Assembly: GCA_965246765.1 (NCBI GenBank)
Contig: CBDFFJ010000004.1
Span: forward strand, 248,001-312,000
Direction of reading: 5' to 3'
Length of the DNA stretch: 64,000 nucleotides
From: UBA1952 sp965246765
GTDB lineage: Bacteria > Bacteroidota > Bacteroidia > Chitinophagales > Chitinophagaceae
The notes beneath the pieces are model-generated. The model searched no databases, was not told where the DNA came from, and saw nothing but the letters and a program-made list of their open reading frames with translations. Numbering within the stretch: position 1 is the stretch's first letter; every line of letters begins with the position of its first letter. Shown piece after piece: positions 20,301-27,915 of this stretch. Made by a program: the position numbers and the translations under genes.

Positions 20301-22615
20301 GTCGAGCCGCTGGCAATACTCAGCTCATCAGTTGATGCATTGTTGTCGGAAGCAATCGTAAGGCTCACCGCGGCGGACGACTGCAGCATGACCGTCGTAT
20401 TACCGGTAACGCTCAGGCGGGATATAGTTTGCGCAGGCACGCCAAATATGGCATCGGTGATGCCATTATTAAACTGCAGCACATCAGACGGGTCGGGGGT
20501 ATATCGTGCCGGCGACCAGTTGGTAGGCACCGTAAAGGTAAAATTGGTGGCACCGGTCCAGGAATAGGTCGCTGTGCTGTTAGTGCTGACCGTGCCGGTT
20601 AACGGACTTGTCGTGTTATAAAGCGGGCCGCCGGAGCATATATCATTAAACGCAAAAACCGTATAGCGGTACAGTGTGCCTGTGGCAAGCCCCGCATCTG
20701 TAATAATATTCGTGCTGCCGGCGCCCACAACCATGCCATTACCCAGCGCCGTATTCAGCGGATAGCTCACCCCGTTTACCGGCGAAGCCGACACGGCAGC
20801 GCCGCTTGTGCGCACAATAAGGTATTTATTTGCCGTCGGCGACGCTGCCGTAAAAGCGACATTCACAGATGCTGCGCCGGGCGTAAGGGTTAAGGTAGTT
20901 GGCTGGCCGGCCGGCGTCACGCAGGGCGGAACGGGAATTGCCGCAAGCCCCATTACATTAATCACGCCGGCAGTGGTCGTTTTGGCAACTGTCACGGATG
21001 CGATCAGCTTGTTGTAGTTGGCTGCGCTGAGGCTTAGCTTCATCTCATAAAGTCTCGGATTGGCGACATTATTGTCAATCACATTGGTCGTGATGAGCAC
21101 GCGGCCTACGCCGATGATTGCCGGATTTGCGCCGCCATACCAATCCTGAAAGGATACGCCGCTGAACACCTGTGTGCTGGCATCTGTGAACGTAACCGTC
21201 ACGTTTGCCGTAGAAGCGCCGCTGCCGGATGTGGCAAGCAGGTAAATATCGGAAGTCGCCAAAGGCGTGGTAACGGTCAGCGTACCTGAATTAGTAGTCG
21301 GAAGCCGCAGCGAATTATTGCTCTTGTAAGATTGAAGCTGAAAGCTCAGCCCGGTAGTCGTTACACTATTTATAAGGCCGGTGGCCGGCAGAAAGGACGT
21401 TGGAAAGGTGCTGCCCGAGGGATTGAAGTTGGGCGCCATAAATGCATAGCTCACGCCATCTACATCCCCCGTGGTTGATGTAGCTGCGGAGCCGGCAGTA
21501 TCGGCCACCACATCTGCGTTGTAGCCCGATGCCGGCACGTTGACATATGCGGCCGCTGAGTTTGTGCTCGCAGTAGTGGTAAGCGGGTTAGTAGTATAGT
21601 ATGCGGGGCCGCCGCTGCACACGTCATTGTACGCAAATACGGTGTAGCGGTACAATGTGCCAACGCTCAGACCCGCATCCGTAAAGCTCGTTGCTGCGCC
21701 TGCGCTTACCACCGTGCCATTGCCGAGCGTAGTGCCGGTCGCATAGGCCGTGCCGTTGCCTGGATTTGTGCTCAGCGCGGCGCCGGCCGGCGTGCGCACC
21801 ACCAGATATTTATCGGCGGCGGGTATAGAGGCCGCAAAAGATACTGCCGCGCTCGTGTTGCCCGGCGTAATCATCAGGCCATAAGGCTGGGCCGTTGGCG
21901 CCACGCACGACGACACGGTGTTGATAGCAACGCCCATCACGTTAATGACGCCCGTCGTAGCCGTTTTTGCTATTGCAACCGTAGCAACCTGCTTGCTGAA
22001 GTTTGCCGGGTTCAGCGCCAGCTTTATCTCATAGAGCCGGGGGTCTGAAGGATTGTTGTCTATTCCATTGCTCGTAGTGTTTACACGGCCCAGGCCGCGG
22101 ATCGCGAAGCTTGCGCCGCCATACCAGTCTGCGAATGCAACGCTTGTAAATACCTGTGTGGTTGCATCGGTAAAAGTCACGGTGATAGTCGCCGTGCTTG
22201 CGCCGCTGCCCGATACGCCCAGCAGATATATATCTGAGGCGGATTGCGCGCTTGCAAAGCTCAGCGTGCCCGATGCAGTAGCCGCAAGCCGCAGCGAATT
22301 GTTGGCCGCATAAGAGCCAAGCTGAAATGTAACCCCCGAGGTGGCCGCGCTGTACACCATGCCGTTTTGCGGCAGGTAGGCCGTTGGCAATGCTCCGAGC
22401 GGATTGAAATCCGCCGCCATAAAGGCATAGCCCGCGCCATCCACGTCTGCCGTAATGGACCCCGTTGCCACGCCCGCGCCATTGGCCACCACATCGGCAT
22501 TGTAGCCGCTCACCACCACCGGCACAAAGGCCGCGCGGACCGTAAAACCGAAGCATAGAAAAAGCACCAGAAGAACCGATGCTTTAATGGTTTTCTGTAT
22601 ATTATCTGCATTCAT
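14315..22615 (-). CDS. Giant composite surface protein with type IX sorting domain
   Basis: A 2766-residue secreted protein. Signal peptide at about 1-29 (VLLVLFLCFGFTVRA). Two tandem copies of a 320-residue block follow (about 30-355 and 357-678), each with SGYNADVV at its start, a WYGG-containing beta domain and a fibronectin-like tail (TLYRYTVFA). Residues about 680-1870 are Thr/Ser/Gly/Asn-rich repeats typical of a filamentous beta-helix. From about 1875 to 2685 there are nine immunoglobulin-like repeats plus a degenerate tenth, each with a conserved Cys and a YQW or YLW tryptophan. The last 75 residues (RVYPNPAYGLVHID ... LLKTEKLVK) are a type A type IX sorting domain. The family suggests an adhesin or surface filament; no enzyme domain is seen. 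It is likely monocistronic. Confidence 0.9.
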   Translation of the reverse strand: MNADNIQKTIKASVLLVLFLCFGFTVRAAFVPVVVSGYNADVVANGAGVATGSITADVDGAGYAFMAADFNPLGALPTAYLPQNGMVYSAATSGVTFQLGSYAANNSLRLAATASGTLSFASAQSASDIYLLGVSGSGASTATITVTFTDATTQVFTSVAFADWYGGASFAIRGLGRVNTTSNGIDNNPSDPRLYEIKLALNPANFSKQVATVAIAKTATTGVINVMGVAINTVSSCVAPTAQPYGLMITPGNTSAAVSFAASIPAADKYLVVRTPAGAALSTNPGNGTAYATGTTLGNGTVVSAGAATSFTDAGLSVGTLYRYTVFAYNDVCSGGPAYYTTNPLTTTASTNSAAAYVNVPASGYNADVVADTAGSAATSTTGDVDGVSYAFMAPNFNPSGSTFPTSFLPATGLINSVTTTGLSFQLQSYKSNNSLRLPTTNSGTLTVTTPLATSDIYLLATSGSGASTANVTVTFTDASTQVFSGVSFQDWYGGANPAIIGVGRVLITTNVIDNNVANPRLYEMKLSLSAANYNKLIASVTVAKTTTAGVINVMGLAAIPVPPCVTPAGQPTTLTLTPGAASVNVAFTAASPTANKYLIVRTSGAAVSASPVNGVSYPLNTALGNGMVVGAGSTNIITDAGLATGTLYRYTVFAFNDICSGGPLYNTTSPLTGTVSTNSTATYSWTGATNFTFTVPTNWSPARYTPDPSDVLQFNNGITDAIFGVPAQTISRLSVTGNTTVMLQSSAAVSLTIASDNNASTDELSIASGSTLLLNGSALTTSSLTLAFSGTGATANISGTLEAFGLVTFGGNNFLNFANAVTTVSATGTLAAGGTQTTSAIAGNTAANLIINGTFNYKYSSTSNPAMPVATWAAGSTTIISGFNTATGGPNGGMNQTFSNFTYDCKSQTSNTNWSGTGPLIVTGTFSMASTGTGTLQFSSTQGYTYQVGNYTQTGGTLNLNSGTATAAPTLGISGTFNQIAGTLTSTGASTGGNVPVLHFNGTAAQNVSFYNAAPAGPITYRISNPNGISLSGSGTLLSTFNLNNNGGIRISTTAAIPVNTTLTFSYSATGTTLTYDAPGAHTMTAGIFPTTSGPANLAINTGGSGNVVTMPFSRTVPGTLTMSSGDVNLGTNTLTLGTSGALPGTLTYTSGFIRVGTGGSFIRWFGTGSLPTSAGTGIGFYPIGYNGLNRSVAIFFSSTSALTTGGTIGVSHTNAAGFTNGLSVLDVAYTIDTRINSSWSFTTSSLVLGGTLGMQLTGTGLLTSANPANLRLMKAASVAGTHIGGFGTTAQRSGLSLADLSAALYIGAAAPDITGVYTAISTGNWSTGSIWDIGTAPGVANEAYIAPGVTVSSNGTTNTAKSLNVLPGGTLNISTGNTVTLDSALQNNGSVNITGGTLIIAGRPNVSGVLNNGASVMTISSGTVNLGPTGGGACPFAQNGTLTVSGGSLAINGYMNTAAASVNNQTGGAITVDGNAGGVAANSVPCGTPILSLINAANNLSGGTFTVVDPHTCTSGTNTVVYNNPANITASGTHVFRMGDGVSTDPGGQTPYNFSVNTSLTSTGKLAFNDLVINTGTATNSYFVQGSATMGVSRDLIVNSGGEFRNNATTQTTYINGNLTVNGGGTFSGLGTVAFANFAAGAAVAGTNAQIVSGSGTFRNTAVASPAAKFNSLTINNAGPGVTFNIGNVNYSGALAFTLGKILMGANILAQNAFATIAAAPNAPSQTTGWVVGKFQKNATAGGLGHTYPVGDANYYTPLTINGTTTAGGDIVVGVITGDHPNINTSLINPGKSVNRFWTISQINGLVFSAAGATVTPNWNAADVDAGATASLFAVGRYAASAWTLPAVSAPAATSITGNVPLTTIDGDYAVGETCSPIIIVTQPAAQTICAGSPVTMTVAASGTSGVLYQWQKNGTPVSGATISTYTIPATATTDAGNYTVVVSSQCSSVSPVTSAAAALTVNAPPAITTQPLSQAICEHSNVTFTVAATGTGISYQWQKNGNPISGATGTSYSLTNISLSDAGSYTVVIGGTSPCGSLTSSAAVLTVNPLPLTITAATTTTFCAGGSVVLNASTGYSYQWQLNAANISGVTGAAYTANASGSYTVLISNATTGCNGTSNAIAVIANSPPTSSIIPAASAAFCSGGSVTLSGPATGGLTYQWNLNGNPVSGATGVTYSANAVGNYTLTVAAGTGCNATSAATVVSVNALPTATAAAAGSTTICQGGSVTLNANSGSGLSYLWNLNGIPVSPLSTGLSHIANNPGTYSVTVTNTATTCQNTSAGVAVTVNPLPAAAITAAGPISFCQGDSVTLNANTGANLAYTWYVSGNPVTPAATGASYKAKTAGSYYVLVTNTATTCQQTSGITAVTVNPLPNVSISAAGSLNICAGSSVSLGVPSVSGQTYQWKQNGSNIVAATSASYSANAAGIYSVTVGTTATGCSATSAGAVVTINPAPTASITPAGATTACQGDSVWLNGNTGTGLTYQWNLNGLPLTGATASSYPAIATGSYTLAVTNGFGCSTTSAGISITMKPSPTSVITYATPVSFCKGSAVVLTAVTNNGTSYQWNYNATPIPGLTSGFAQFDSSGSYTVTVTNTNGCARTSPAVVVVVNPLPTPFITRAGNVLSTGNYLDYQWYLNSVAIPSAISQNYIFSRNGAYSVSVTDANGCVATSVFFFINNVGLGSAISPESIRVYPNPAYGLVHIDAPVPVNAVVRDVTGQVVFRAYGARGVDMEPFADGVYILQISDAAGTLLKTEKLVKAAR
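14600..16990 (-). repeat. Coding tandem array of Ig-like repeats (about 240 bp each)
   Basis: Within the giant gene, about ten units of roughly 80 codons repeat the pattern C(Q/A)G(G/D)SVTLNA-(15-20)-Y(Q/L)WNLNG-(P)-(S/T)GA-(about 10)-GSYTVTVTN. The units differ enough in sequence that they look old rather than recently duplicated; units 5 and 6, counted from the N-terminal side, look most alike. The final unit lacks the conserved Cys. Confidence 0.8.
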
Positions 22616-22824
22616 GGCGTCAATATTAGCAGCGAAAATAGTGTGTTAAACAATAGATAATCAGACGGCGCAACGGCCCTGATAGATAGCTTCTACGCAC
22701 ATAATTCTCATGCTAATATGCCCGCCGCGCACAGTTACTCCGGCACGCGCGCCATACCGGCATTCTAAGATGCTAAGCCCTAATTATTTACCCGCGCGGG
22801 CATTCGCGCAGCAAAAAAAATTAT

Positions 22825-23157
22825 TCAGAACGCAGCCAGCCCCGGCACAACCCGCAGCTCATTTTCGGCCTGCATCACGGCGCTGTAAATTTTTCGGCAG
22901 AATGCCCGCGCATCTGTAGTCACCACATCACCGATATTATACATCACTAAATGCATCCGGTCTTCGCTGTAATAGGATGTTTCTAATGGCTGCGGATGGA
23001 GCCAGGCCGGGATATACTCGCGTGGAATATCTATTGCACAATGTATAACAGGCGCGTTCAGGATCACATCATCTTCCACCGTGTAGCGTACCGGCAGACG
23101 GCAATAGGCGCGGTCGCCCGATAGGGCCTGATAGGTGATGGTGACGCAACTGTCCAT
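22825..23157 (-). CDS. Hypothetical protein
   Basis: An open frame of 110 residues starting MDSCVTITYQ. Residue composition is that of a folded soluble protein (balanced charges, four Cys, several Tyr and Trp), which argues for a real gene although I recognise no family. It has no signal peptide or membrane segment. It lies alone between the giant surface protein gene and a repeat-rich gap, 209 bases upstream of the giant gene's start on the same strand. Confidence 0.5.
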   Translation of the reverse strand: MDSCVTITYQALSGDRAYCRLPVRYTVEDDVILNAPVIHCAIDIPREYIPAWLHPQPLETSYYSEDRMHLVMYNIGDVVTTDARAFCRKIYSAVMQAENELRVVPGLAAF

Positions 23158-23808
23158 TCTTAAATCGTTGGTTAACGAATGTACTCTGCATCAATGATTT
23201 ATAAAACTCATTAACTACTGCTTAGCAAACCTTGTCAGCAACTGGTGGATAACCCTGTGTATGCATATAACCATCAGGATTTCTGTCGCGTTCAATCGTA
23301 AAAGTTCCCGTTCCGCAATGGCAAAACATGGGAAAGAGCAGGGGTGTACGGAAGATCATTTTCGGCTTAAAGCTTCGTGGAATTAAGGGCTCGCAGTAGC
23401 TTTTGTCATCCCGGAACGGGAACTTTCTATACGTGGCTAAGGATGTGTTATGATAAGTTCCCGTTCCGGGATTACAAAAGATTGGGAAAGGAAAGACTCA
23501 TTTCCATTGAAAATCGTCTTCCGTACACGGAAAGAGCGCTAATATGGTGTTTTATAGGTATGGCATTAGGGGTAAAACATTCCTTATTACGGGATAAAAT
23601 CACTATTTCAGTCCTTTAAGCCGATATTTTAGGTATAAGAACCACCAATTTTTAGGATTTTTGCCCTTAAAAAATAGCTGTTTGGTAATAAATTGGCGGT
23701 TTATGCACCTAAAACAGAATTTAATACCCATATATTATGGGTTAAACCCGCATACTTTAGGGGAAATTCCGCCTATATGCGGGGATTCAGGCAGCAAGGA
23801 TTAATGCC
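23158..23808. repeat. Gene-free AT-richer gap with a REP-like repeat cluster
   Basis: No convincing gene is present in these 651 bases. Three copies of the core GTTCCCGTTCCG lie at about 23304 (+), 23408 (reverse complement) and 23457 (+); the second and third continue as GGGAT, making a short TCCCG/CGGGA stem-loop followed by ACAAAAG. The first and third copies are both followed by GGGAAAG. A second pair, GTGTACGGAAGATCATTTTC at 23345-23364 and its inverted near-copy at 23508-23527 (18 of 20 matches), flanks the cluster. The part from 23560 to 23808 is AT-rich and shows nothing I can name. Confidence 0.6.
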
Positions 23809-24429
23809 TTATTCAGGCTTCGTCCAAAGCATCTCTCCGGCGCGCACCTCAATGGGCAGCCGGTTTTCTGCAGGCGGAATGGGGCATGAGTAGCCGCTGC
23901 CAAAGGCGCACCAGGGGTTGTATGCCTTATTAAAGTCGAGCTGGAGCCATCCGTCCTTTACGGCAGCTTTCGGAATGTCCATATAACGCCCGCCGCCATA
24001 CGTTTGCCGGCTATTGCTTGCATCGTTGAATGGAATGAACAGGAGGCCTGCGGAGGCGGTGTCGCCGGCGGGTGGGTCAATACGCTCGTAGGCGGCCAGG
24101 GTGTAGTAGCTCAGTCCACGGCTCAGCGGACTGATAAAGCGCAGGCTGGCCCATTGGCGGAAGCGCTTGGTTTTGGCGGCATGGGTGGCCATATCAACAG
24201 GCGCGGCGCCGGGTGTGGGAATTACTTCCGCCATTACGCGCCAGTGCGAACTGACTTGAAAGAAGCGGATGGTCCCGGTGTCGCTATTATGAATCGGGCT
24301 GCGGGGCTCGGTAATAAATTCTTCTTTATAATGACGCTGCCAGGCCAGCACAGAGTCGGCATAAGACTGCGCGGCGAGCCGTGCGGGCAGGACGGCGAGG
24401 GCGGCCAGGAGGAAGAGAAGATTTTTCAT
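23809..24429 (-). CDS. DUF1684 domain-containing secreted protein
   Basis: A 206-residue protein with signal peptide MKNLLFLLAALAVLPARLAAQ. The C-terminal half carries the strongly characteristic DUF1684 pattern: YGGGRYMDIP, LDFNKAYNPWCAFGSGYSC and PPAENRLPIEVRAGE. The family is widespread in Bacteroidota and other phyla and its function is unknown. The gene is 11 bases downstream of lysS in the same direction and may be co-transcribed with it. Confidence 0.9.
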   Translation of the reverse strand: MKNLLFLLAALAVLPARLAAQSYADSVLAWQRHYKEEFITEPRSPIHNSDTGTIRFFQVSSHWRVMAEVIPTPGAAPVDMATHAAKTKRFRQWASLRFISPLSRGLSYYTLAAYERIDPPAGDTASAGLLFIPFNDASNSRQTYGGGRYMDIPKAAVKDGWLQLDFNKAYNPWCAFGSGYSCPIPPAENRLPIEVRAGEMLWTKPE

Positions 24430-24440
24430 TAGCGCAAAGC

Positions 24441-25958
24441 TTAAGACGCCTTCTCGGGGCGCATCTGCGGGAATAGCAGGACGTCCTGAATAGCGTACTG
24501 TCCGGTCATAAGCATAGCGAGGCGCTCAATGCCGATGCCGATGCCGGCGGTAGGGGGCATGCCATACTCGAGGGCGCGTAAAAAATCCTGGTCAATGAAC
24601 ATGGCCTCTTCATCGCCGCGCTCCAGGAGGGCGGCCTGCTCTTCAAAGCGTGCGCGCTGGTCTATCGGGTCGTTGAGCTCACTGTAGGCGTTGGCTATTT
24701 CCTTGCCGGCTATCATCAGCTCAAAGCGCTCCACAAGGCCGGGCTCGCTGCGGTGCTTCTTGGTGAGCGGGCTCATCTCTACGGGATAGTCAATGATGAA
24801 GGTGGGCTGGATGTAGGCATGTTCGCATTTCTCCGAAAAAATCTCGTCAATAAGCTTGCCTTTGCCAATGACAGGCGGCACAGAGATGCCCAGCTGCCGG
24901 CATATATCGCGCAGCTGCGGCTCATCCATTCCGCGCACGGAAATGCCGGTATGCTCCTGAATGGCATCATAGATGGATACGCGTTTGTAAGGCGCTTTAA
25001 AGTCAATGGTATGTTCGCCGCTGGTGACAACCGTAGTGCCGTTTGTGGCGATGGCAGTGGTCTCAAGAAGCTGCTCGGTGGTCTCCATCATCCAGAGGTA
25101 ATCCTTGTAGGCCACGTAAAACTCCAGGATGGTAAATTCCGGATTGTGGGTGCGGTCCATGCCTTCGTTGCGGAAGTTGCGGCTGAACTCATACACCCAT
25201 TCAAAGCCGCCGACGATGAGGCGCTTCAGGTAAAGCTCATTGGCAATGCGGAGATAAAGGGGCATGTCCAGCGCATTGTGGTGCGTGATGAACGGCCGTG
25301 CAATAGCGCCGCCGGGAATGCTCTGCAGCACCGGCGTATCTACCTCAAGGCCGCCGCGGTCGTCCAGAAATTTGCGGATGGCGCCTTTCATCTTCGTCAT
25401 CTTTACAAACGTGTCGCGCACACCGGGATTGATGATGAGGTCGGCATAGCGCTGCCGGTATTTAAATTCCGGATCGCTGACGGCGTCAAACACCTCGCCT
25501 TCCACTTCCTTTACTACGGGCAGCGGGCGCAGGGCTTTTGCCAGCAGGCTCAGTTCTGTTACATGAATGCTTAGCTCGCCTGTTTTGGTGATAAAGGCAT
25601 ATCCTTTCACGCCGATAATGTCGCCGAGGTCTATGAGTTTTTTCCAGACGGTATTGTAAAGGGTCTTATCCTCACCGGGGCAGAGGTCGTCGCGCTTGAG
25701 GTAAAGCTGTATGCGGCCACTGGCATCCTGAATAACGGCGAAGTTGGCCTTGCCCATATCCCGGACACTCATCACACGGCCCGCGATGGAAATGGCTTTG
25801 TAGTCGTCAGCAGCCTCTTCAGTATAGCCGGATTTGATGCTTTGGGTGGTGTGCGTGATGTCAAAAGAGGGGGCAGGGTAGGCGTCGATGCCGAGGGCCT
25901 GGAGCTGTGCCAGCTTGTCACGGCGCACGAGCTCTTGTTCGGAAAGATTGGATTGCAT
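24441..25958 (-). CDS. lysS: Lysyl-tRNA synthetase, class II
   Basis: Charges tRNA-Lys with lysine in the cytoplasm. The 505-residue protein has the usual length and order: an N-terminal OB-fold anticodon domain (about 55-165, with SIAGRVMSVRDMGK), then the class II catalytic core with motif 2 (FRNEGMDRTHNPEFT) and motif 3 (GIGIGIERLAML). The DUF1684 gene follows 11 bases downstream. The divergent FkbM gene begins about 120 bases upstream. Confidence 0.98.
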   Translation of the reverse strand: MQSNLSEQELVRRDKLAQLQALGIDAYPAPSFDITHTTQSIKSGYTEEAADDYKAISIAGRVMSVRDMGKANFAVIQDASGRIQLYLKRDDLCPGEDKTLYNTVWKKLIDLGDIIGVKGYAFITKTGELSIHVTELSLLAKALRPLPVVKEVEGEVFDAVSDPEFKYRQRYADLIINPGVRDTFVKMTKMKGAIRKFLDDRGGLEVDTPVLQSIPGGAIARPFITHHNALDMPLYLRIANELYLKRLIVGGFEWVYEFSRNFRNEGMDRTHNPEFTILEFYVAYKDYLWMMETTEQLLETTAIATNGTTVVTSGEHTIDFKAPYKRVSIYDAIQEHTGISVRGMDEPQLRDICRQLGISVPPVIGKGKLIDEIFSEKCEHAYIQPTFIIDYPVEMSPLTKKHRSEPGLVERFELMIAGKEIANAYSELNDPIDQRARFEEQAALLERGDEEAMFIDQDFLRALEYGMPPTAGIGIGIERLAMLMTGQYAIQDVLLFPQMRPEKAS

Positions 25959-26059
25959 TTTTGGTCGGTAGAGCCGGATTAGTAGTGGCTGGGCGCGGGT
26001 AAGCCAGGATGAAAATCCTGATAATAGGCCTTCGTTCTTTTAGGGCCGCAAAAGTAACC

Positions 26060-26067
26060 TAAGTTTG
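26060..26067 (+). promoter_or_regulatory. Bacteroidota-type -7 box (TAAGTTTG)
   Basis: TAAGTTTG matches the TAnnTTTG consensus and ends 12 bases before the ATG of the FkbM methyltransferase gene, implying a very short 5' leader. The box overlaps an in-frame TTG at 26065, which is therefore unlikely to be the start. Confidence 0.5.
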
Positions 26068-26079
26068 GCCGCCCGTTCC

Positions 26080-26829
26080 ATGAAGCGCATCCTTAAACGC
26101 CTGCTGCACCTTTCACCTGTAGCGCTCACGAAAAATCAGCATTACGACCGCCTTACCAAGAAGGTGATCCGCGCGGTGTGCAATCCGTCAAGCAATTGCA
26201 TTGATGTAGGCTGCCATACCGGCGAGATTCTTGACCTGATGCGCACGGCTGCGCCGCAAGGCAGGCACTGGGGCTTTGAGCCGATACCGACGCTGTTCCA
26301 GGCATTGAAAAATAAATATGCCGGTACCCGCTGTCGTATATCGCCCATTGCGCTGAGCAATGCAGCCGGATATGTGCAGTTTAACTATGTCACTTCCAAT
26401 CCGTCTTACAGCGGGCTCCTGAAGCGGAAGTACGACCGGGCCAACGAGGAGGACACCAGCATCATGGTACAAACGGCCAGGCTGGATGACGTGCTGCCGG
26501 ACGGGTTTCTGACCGATCTTATCAAGATAGACGTGGAAGGCGCGGAGATGCTGGTGCTTCAGGGCGCCCGCGAGACCATAGCGCGAAATCAGCCCGCGGT
26601 GATATTTGAGCACGGCATCGGTGGCAGCGATGTGTATGGCACTAGGCCTGAGGAGATGTACGCGTATTTCGCAGGCCTGCGATACGGTATTTACCTGCTG
26701 GAAGATTTCCTGGCGAAAAAGCAGCCATTCACCGAGGCCGGCTTTGTGTCGGAGTATCAGGGACAGAAAAATTTTTATTTCGTAGCTGCGCCGGAAGTCC
26801 AGCCGGAGCGCGGTGCCGGCGGTTTATAG
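26080..26829 (+). CDS. FkbM-family methyltransferase
   Basis: A SAM-dependent methyltransferase of 249 residues from the ATG at 26080 (MKRILKRLL). The SAM site is visible as CIDVGCHTGEILDLM, and the FkbM family signature IKIDVEGAEMLVLQGA comes later, followed by PAVIFEHG. FkbM proteins methylate hydroxyl groups on sugars or secondary metabolites; the substrate here is unknown. The gene stands alone, divergent from lysS, and its last six bases overlap the end of the convergent YCF48-like gene. Confidence 0.9.
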   Translation: MKRILKRLLHLSPVALTKNQHYDRLTKKVIRAVCNPSSNCIDVGCHTGEILDLMRTAAPQGRHWGFEPIPTLFQALKNKYAGTRCRISPIALSNAAGYVQFNYVTSNPSYSGLLKRKYDRANEEDTSIMVQTARLDDVLPDGFLTDLIKIDVEGAEMLVLQGARETIARNQPAVIFEHGIGGSDVYGTRPEEMYAYFAGLRYGIYLLEDFLAKKQPFTEAGFVSEYQGQKNFYFVAAPEVQPERGAGGL

Positions 26830-27783
26830 CTTAATGCGCCAGAGCTCGCCGCCTTCGCCGCACATGTACAGGCTGCCGGCTGGTCCGCGTGCGATGCCGT
26901 GCAGATTGGCTTTGGTAAACCGCTCCAGCTCGCTCCAGTGTTGGCCGCCGTCGTCACTATAGATGACTACTCCTTCCTCGCCAACCGCATAGCCATGCTG
27001 CTCGTCTGTGAATAATAAATCCTGAAGGCGGTATCCGGGATGCGTCAAATTGTTGCCATTACGAAGTGTCTGCCAGGTAGCGCCGCCGTTATGCGTAGCG
27101 CAAATGCTTCCTTGCCCGCCGCAGGTAAAGGCTACCAATGAGCTGTGTACATCAAGCGCGGTATAATTATCGTTTTTCAGCGCCTGCCATTCCCAGCTCC
27201 TGCCGCCATTGGCAGTATGCTGCATGGCGCCATACCCGCAGCGCCAGCCAGTGCCGTCGGGACGCAGCACAATATCACTCAACTCGTAGCCCAGCGAGTC
27301 ATGTGCAGCTATGCCGCCGGTGGTGTCTGCATACATAACGTCGCCGCGCTCAAACGAGATGCCCCCAACGGCAATAAAATGCCCGGCGTCTGTAAAGGCC
27401 ATTGCTTTATAGACTTCGTAACGCAGCTGGAGAAAGCGCCAGCTCTTACCGCCATCGTCTGTGCGAAGCGTCTGCCCGTCAAAACCTATGGCCCATACGC
27501 TGCCGTCCGGCGACTTGCACAAGCCAAACAACTCTTTACCCGCGCCCGCTGGATGCTGCAGCCTCCAGGAGGCGCCGCCATCGGTAGTTATCAAGACGTC
27601 GGCACCTTCAAAGCGGGGGCCGCCGCACGCAAAGCCCAGGGTGTCATTTATAAAGAGAACGGAATTTAATCTCGCCGCGGTGCCCGTCTCCAGGCGAACG
27701 GCGAGCGCGGGATGAATCAGGTCTTTGCGGCAGCCGGATAATAGCGCCAGCCAAGCCAGAAGTAAGAATAAACCGGGTCGCAT
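26824..27783 (-). CDS. YCF48-like beta-propeller lipoprotein
   Basis: A 319-residue lipoprotein: hydrophobic LFLLLAWLALL, then lipobox LSGC with Cys18, followed by RKD. The mature protein repeats the motif TxDGGxSW or HNGGATW about every 40-45 residues (TTDGGASWRL, TDDGGKSWRF, TANGGRSWEW, THNGGATWQT, SDDGGQHWSE). This is the BNR/YCF48 propeller signature. Plant and cyanobacterial YCF48 helps assemble photosystem II, but Bacteroidota versions are envelope proteins of unknown role. It overlaps the end of the FkbM gene by six bases. Confidence 0.85.
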   Translation of the reverse strand: MRPGLFLLLAWLALLSGCRKDLIHPALAVRLETGTAARLNSVLFINDTLGFACGGPRFEGADVLITTDGGASWRLQHPAGAGKELFGLCKSPDGSVWAIGFDGQTLRTDDGGKSWRFLQLRYEVYKAMAFTDAGHFIAVGGISFERGDVMYADTTGGIAAHDSLGYELSDIVLRPDGTGWRCGYGAMQHTANGGRSWEWQALKNDNYTALDVHSSLVAFTCGGQGSICATHNGGATWQTLRNGNNLTHPGYRLQDLLFTDEQHGYAVGEEGVVIYSDDGGQHWSELERFTKANLHGIARGPAGSLYMCGEGGELWRIKL

Positions 27784-27915
27784 CTGAATAGCGAAAATAA
27801 GCTGTGCGCCTCAGGGCATGCGGTATGTCGCCGCTTCCGCATTAATTCTTTGCGGCAACAAACCTTCCTGACAAACAAAGCGTATTATTGTTTGCGCTAC
27901 TATCGCATTACTGCA

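Noticed and set aside
20052..20567. Long plus-strand frames inside the giant surface protein gene and inside the 1-1569 gene
   Set aside because: They are antisense shadows caused by biased Ala/Thr/Gly codons; the minus-strand frame is continuous and has a signal peptide and sorting domain.
23377..23619. 80-codon plus-strand frame in the repeat-rich gap
   Set aside because: It runs across the REP-like repeats and has no protein-like features.
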